From an uncultured Clostridium sp. (GTDB lineage: Bacteria > Cyanobacteriota > Vampirovibrionia > Gastranaerophilales > Gastranaerophilaceae): DNA of 40,569 nt. This document shows positions 38,871 through 40,569 of this stretch, one piece after another. The first letter of the stretch is position 1. Every line of letters starts with the position of its first letter. Location of the stretch: the NCBI GenBank assembly GCA_905212085.1, contig CAJMDF010000017.1, forward strand, positions 1 to 40,569, in the 5' to 3' direction. A program made the position numbers and the translations under genes. A model generated the notes under the pieces. That model ran no database searches, was not told the origin of the DNA, and was given only the letters and a program-made list of their open reading frames with translations.

Positions 38871-39644
38871 CTATAAATTAGGTTCAATTTTGTCTCTATA
38901 AATTTGTACAAGACAATAATACCAAACTATTTGTACAATAAATCCCAGATATCCTCCAAGGATTGCTCCTATATATATTGCGGTCATTGCTTTTACCCCT
39001 AATATTCCAGCTAATATACCTACTATGAAGCTTGGAGTCATTGCAACTCCATATACTGGGATAAATAGAAGTCCAAGTAATACAAAGTCTGAAAATGAAT
39101 ATTTCATATATTTGAATGGTAATGTTATATTATATAATCCTTTAGAATCAAAATTTTTGAGGTATGCGATGTATACAAAATTAATAAATGCACATACAAA
39201 TAATATGAATAGAAATAAGAATATTCCTAAAATTAGAAGTAGCGATTTGTTAGACATTAATGCAATGGAAAAGAATATTGCAATTAATACATATATAAAC
39301 CATACAATCATTATTGGCAAGGTTTTGAAAAACACTTTGAACGGGATAAAATTTATATCAGGAAAAATATCTTTGTTTTCTTTATCAAAAGAGTTATGAG
39401 AAAATAGTAAATTGTACCCGCCAGTATAAATTCCTATTAAAATAGTTATGCCTAAATATATAAATAATTGAGATATATTTGTTAATTCTTTTGTTTTTTC
39501 GATAGTATCAGCTATGATTTGTACATTTACAGTTGAGATTGATAAAATGATAATTATAAAAAACATTAGACAATGTTTTAATAATACATTTTTCCCTGAA
39601 TATACTCTTTTAAATCCGTCAATCATTATATCTATAACGTTCAT
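38871..39644 (-). CDS. Multi-pass membrane protein, paralogue family
   Basis: 257 residues; GAGGA precedes ATG 39644. A short amphipathic start (MNVIDIMIDGFKRVYSGKNV) is followed by about six hydrophobic segments, many Ile/Phe-rich, with loops containing charged residues (DKENKDIFPD). No catalytic motif seen. The N-terminal FKRVYSG matches LKKLYSG in the gene upstream and YKKVY in the protein at the left edge of the window, so these form one family. The ATG shares its A with the upstream stop (TAATG), so the pair is translationally coupled. Function unknown. Confidence 0.78.
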   Translation of the reverse strand: MNVIDIMIDGFKRVYSGKNVLLKHCLMFFIIIILSISTVNVQIIADTIEKTKELTNISQLFIYLGITILIGIYTGGYNLLFSHNSFDKENKDIFPDINFIPFKVFFKTLPIMIVWFIYVLIAIFFSIALMSNKSLLLILGIFLFLFILFVCAFINFVYIAYLKNFDSKGLYNITLPFKYMKYSFSDFVLLGLLFIPVYGVAMTPSFIVGILAGILGVKAMTAIYIGAILGGYLGFIVQIVWYYCLVQIYRDKIEPNL

Positions 39645-40390
39645 TATTCCTCTTTCTCATGTGTTTTTAAAAGTTCATAATCCCAAGTAAGAATTCCTAT
39701 TGATAGGATATATGTAAATAGGATACTTGCAATATAATTTGATAATTTTTCGATAGCTGTCTGTTGAGATGAAATTGTAAGACTTATTGTATTTAAATTA
39801 CCATTATAATAAATCGCAATTATTATTCCAATTACAAAAAATATTACAAAAATTATAAAATATGTTGTAATATAGCTTAAAATAACTATCCATAATCTTT
39901 TAATAAGCAGAAGAAAATATTCTTTAACCCTAAATTCGTAGAATAAAAGCTTATATTCTTTGTTATCATAATTGTATGAAAATCCAGCTTGCATCATTGT
40001 AAGTGGTATTGCAATTATTATTTCAATACAAAAAGCAGTATATTGATATTTGGTAAATAAACTTACCAGTAATATTGGTATTCCTATTAAGAATATAATA
40101 AAAGGTACTTTTTTTAATGCCAATTTAAAAGAATTGCAGTCAATTTCCGGTATTTCTCTTGAATGCATAAATATTGTTTCATACCCAATAAAGAATAAGC
40201 CAAATATAATTAGTAAAATTGTAAAAATAATTTTTTGGATATTTGTAATTTCAATTATACCTTGAGTCGCCAAATTTAGGTATCCGCTTAAGATGCCTGC
40301 AATACCACAGATAGAAAACAATGAAAGCTGTCTTTCAAATGCTTTATTCCCAGAATATAATTTTTTTAGTCCGCTAAGCATTTGTGCCAT
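39644..40390 (-). CDS. Multi-pass membrane protein, paralogue family
   Basis: 248 residues from ATG 40390 (MAQMLSGLKKLYSGNKAFER), preferred because AGGA lies eight bases before it; an ATG at 40399 directly abuts that site. About six hydrophobic segments. Same N-terminal signature (GLKKLYSG) as the downstream paralogue. A run of short hydrophilic loops separates the helices, with no recognisable enzyme motif. It overlaps the end of another membrane gene upstream and the start of one downstream, so at least three membrane proteins are translated as one unit. Confidence 0.75.
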   Translation of the reverse strand: MAQMLSGLKKLYSGNKAFERQLSLFSICGIAGILSGYLNLATQGIIEITNIQKIIFTILLIIFGLFFIGYETIFMHSREIPEIDCNSFKLALKKVPFIIFLIGIPILLVSLFTKYQYTAFCIEIIIAIPLTMMQAGFSYNYDNKEYKLLFYEFRVKEYFLLLIKRLWIVILSYITTYFIIFVIFFVIGIIIAIYYNGNLNTISLTISSQQTAIEKLSNYIASILFTYILSIGILTWDYELLKTHEKEE

Positions 40391-40569
40391 TGTTTTCATC
40401 CTTTCTTAAAACAGGTTTAATAAATTCTCTGTACGAATCTATTAATGAATAAGGAAAAGCAAAATTCCAAGTTACCATTACGATATAACTTGCTATTATA
40501 TTCATAATAAAATCAAATAAATATAAGTTGTTAGCAATATTAATATTTAAAATTATATCTAATTTAGAT
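40374..40569 (-). CDS. Membrane protein, N-terminus cut by window edge
   Basis: The minus-strand frame is open from the window edge to TAG at 40376-40374, giving 64 residues. It has a hydrophobic segment (FIMNIIASYIVMVTWNFAF) and a C-terminal tail (SLIDSYREFIKPVLRKDENN). The stop lies inside the next gene, a 17-base overlap if that gene starts at 40390. Presumably another member of the same membrane-protein operon; its start is outside the window. Confidence 0.7.
   Translation of the reverse strand, partial: SKLDIILNINIANNLYLFDFIMNIIASYIVMVTWNFAFPYSLIDSYREFIKPVLRKDENNGTNA

Noticed and set aside
1..40569. CRISPR array, insertion sequence or prophage
   Set aside because: No regularly spaced repeats, transposase, integrase or phage structural genes were seen anywhere in the window.

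Overview
The window is AT-rich, densely packed bacterial chromosome. It carries housekeeping genes (prfB, dnaA, ruvA, pyrG, gatC, ilvC, folE2, rlmH), a tRNA-Gly, an ATP-type PEP carboxykinase and an outer-membrane-like barrel protein. It also carries a set of type IV prepilins with the N-terminal signature GFTLAEVLITLGIIGVV. These pilins, a SigF-like sigma factor and the gene style point to a non-photosynthetic relative of Cyanobacteria (Gastranaerophilales / 'Melainabacteria'). That assignment is inference from family resemblance, not a database result. UGA is a stop: prfB carries the classical RF2 autoregulatory frameshift.

Layout. 1-5860: end of a membrane protein, prfB, a cysteine-rich pilin-like protein, pckA and an Asn-rich membrane protein. 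5900-9000 (minus): ferredoxin, phosphopentomutase, an exported protein and a sigma-70 factor. 9190-12191: thioredoxin-like protein, folE2, barrel protein and prepilin A. 12246-15621 (minus): M49-like metallopeptidase, rlmH, mscS and tRNA-Gly. 15750-20600: a small ORF or structured RNA, then a compact run of parvulin, M24 peptidase, SpoU methylase, dnaA and ruvA. 20600-22840 (minus): a decayed XRE regulator, then prepilin peptidase pilD directly downstream of the SigF-like factor. 22961-28637: gatC, pyrG, prepilin B (minus), a sugar-type MFS carrier and a radical SAM protein. 28710-32790 (minus): a winged-helix protein, two tandem thymidylate-kinase-like genes, a YhaM-like nuclease and ilvC. 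32947-38469: three more prepilins, a double GNAT protein and two zinc dehydrogenases. 38575-40569 (minus): a 51-residue ORF and a run of related membrane proteins.

The main observation concerns four prepilin genes (A 11296, B 25728 minus, C 33617, D 37634). Each has a good promoter, Shine-Dalgarno and ATG, followed by a run of exactly 10 G (10 C on the coding strand in B). Downstream of the run the prepilin continues in another frame, and there is no ATG, GTG or TTG in that frame between the run and the signal. In all four, one added base (or a -1 ribosomal slip) restores a single prepilin ORF of 298, 238, 288 and 278 residues. C and D share an identical 260-bp 5' cassette and then diverge abruptly. 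This looks like a switchable (slipped-strand) or frameshift-controlled pilin family with 5' cassette exchange. The window also encodes its probable processing enzyme (PilD) and a candidate regulator (the SigF-like factor).
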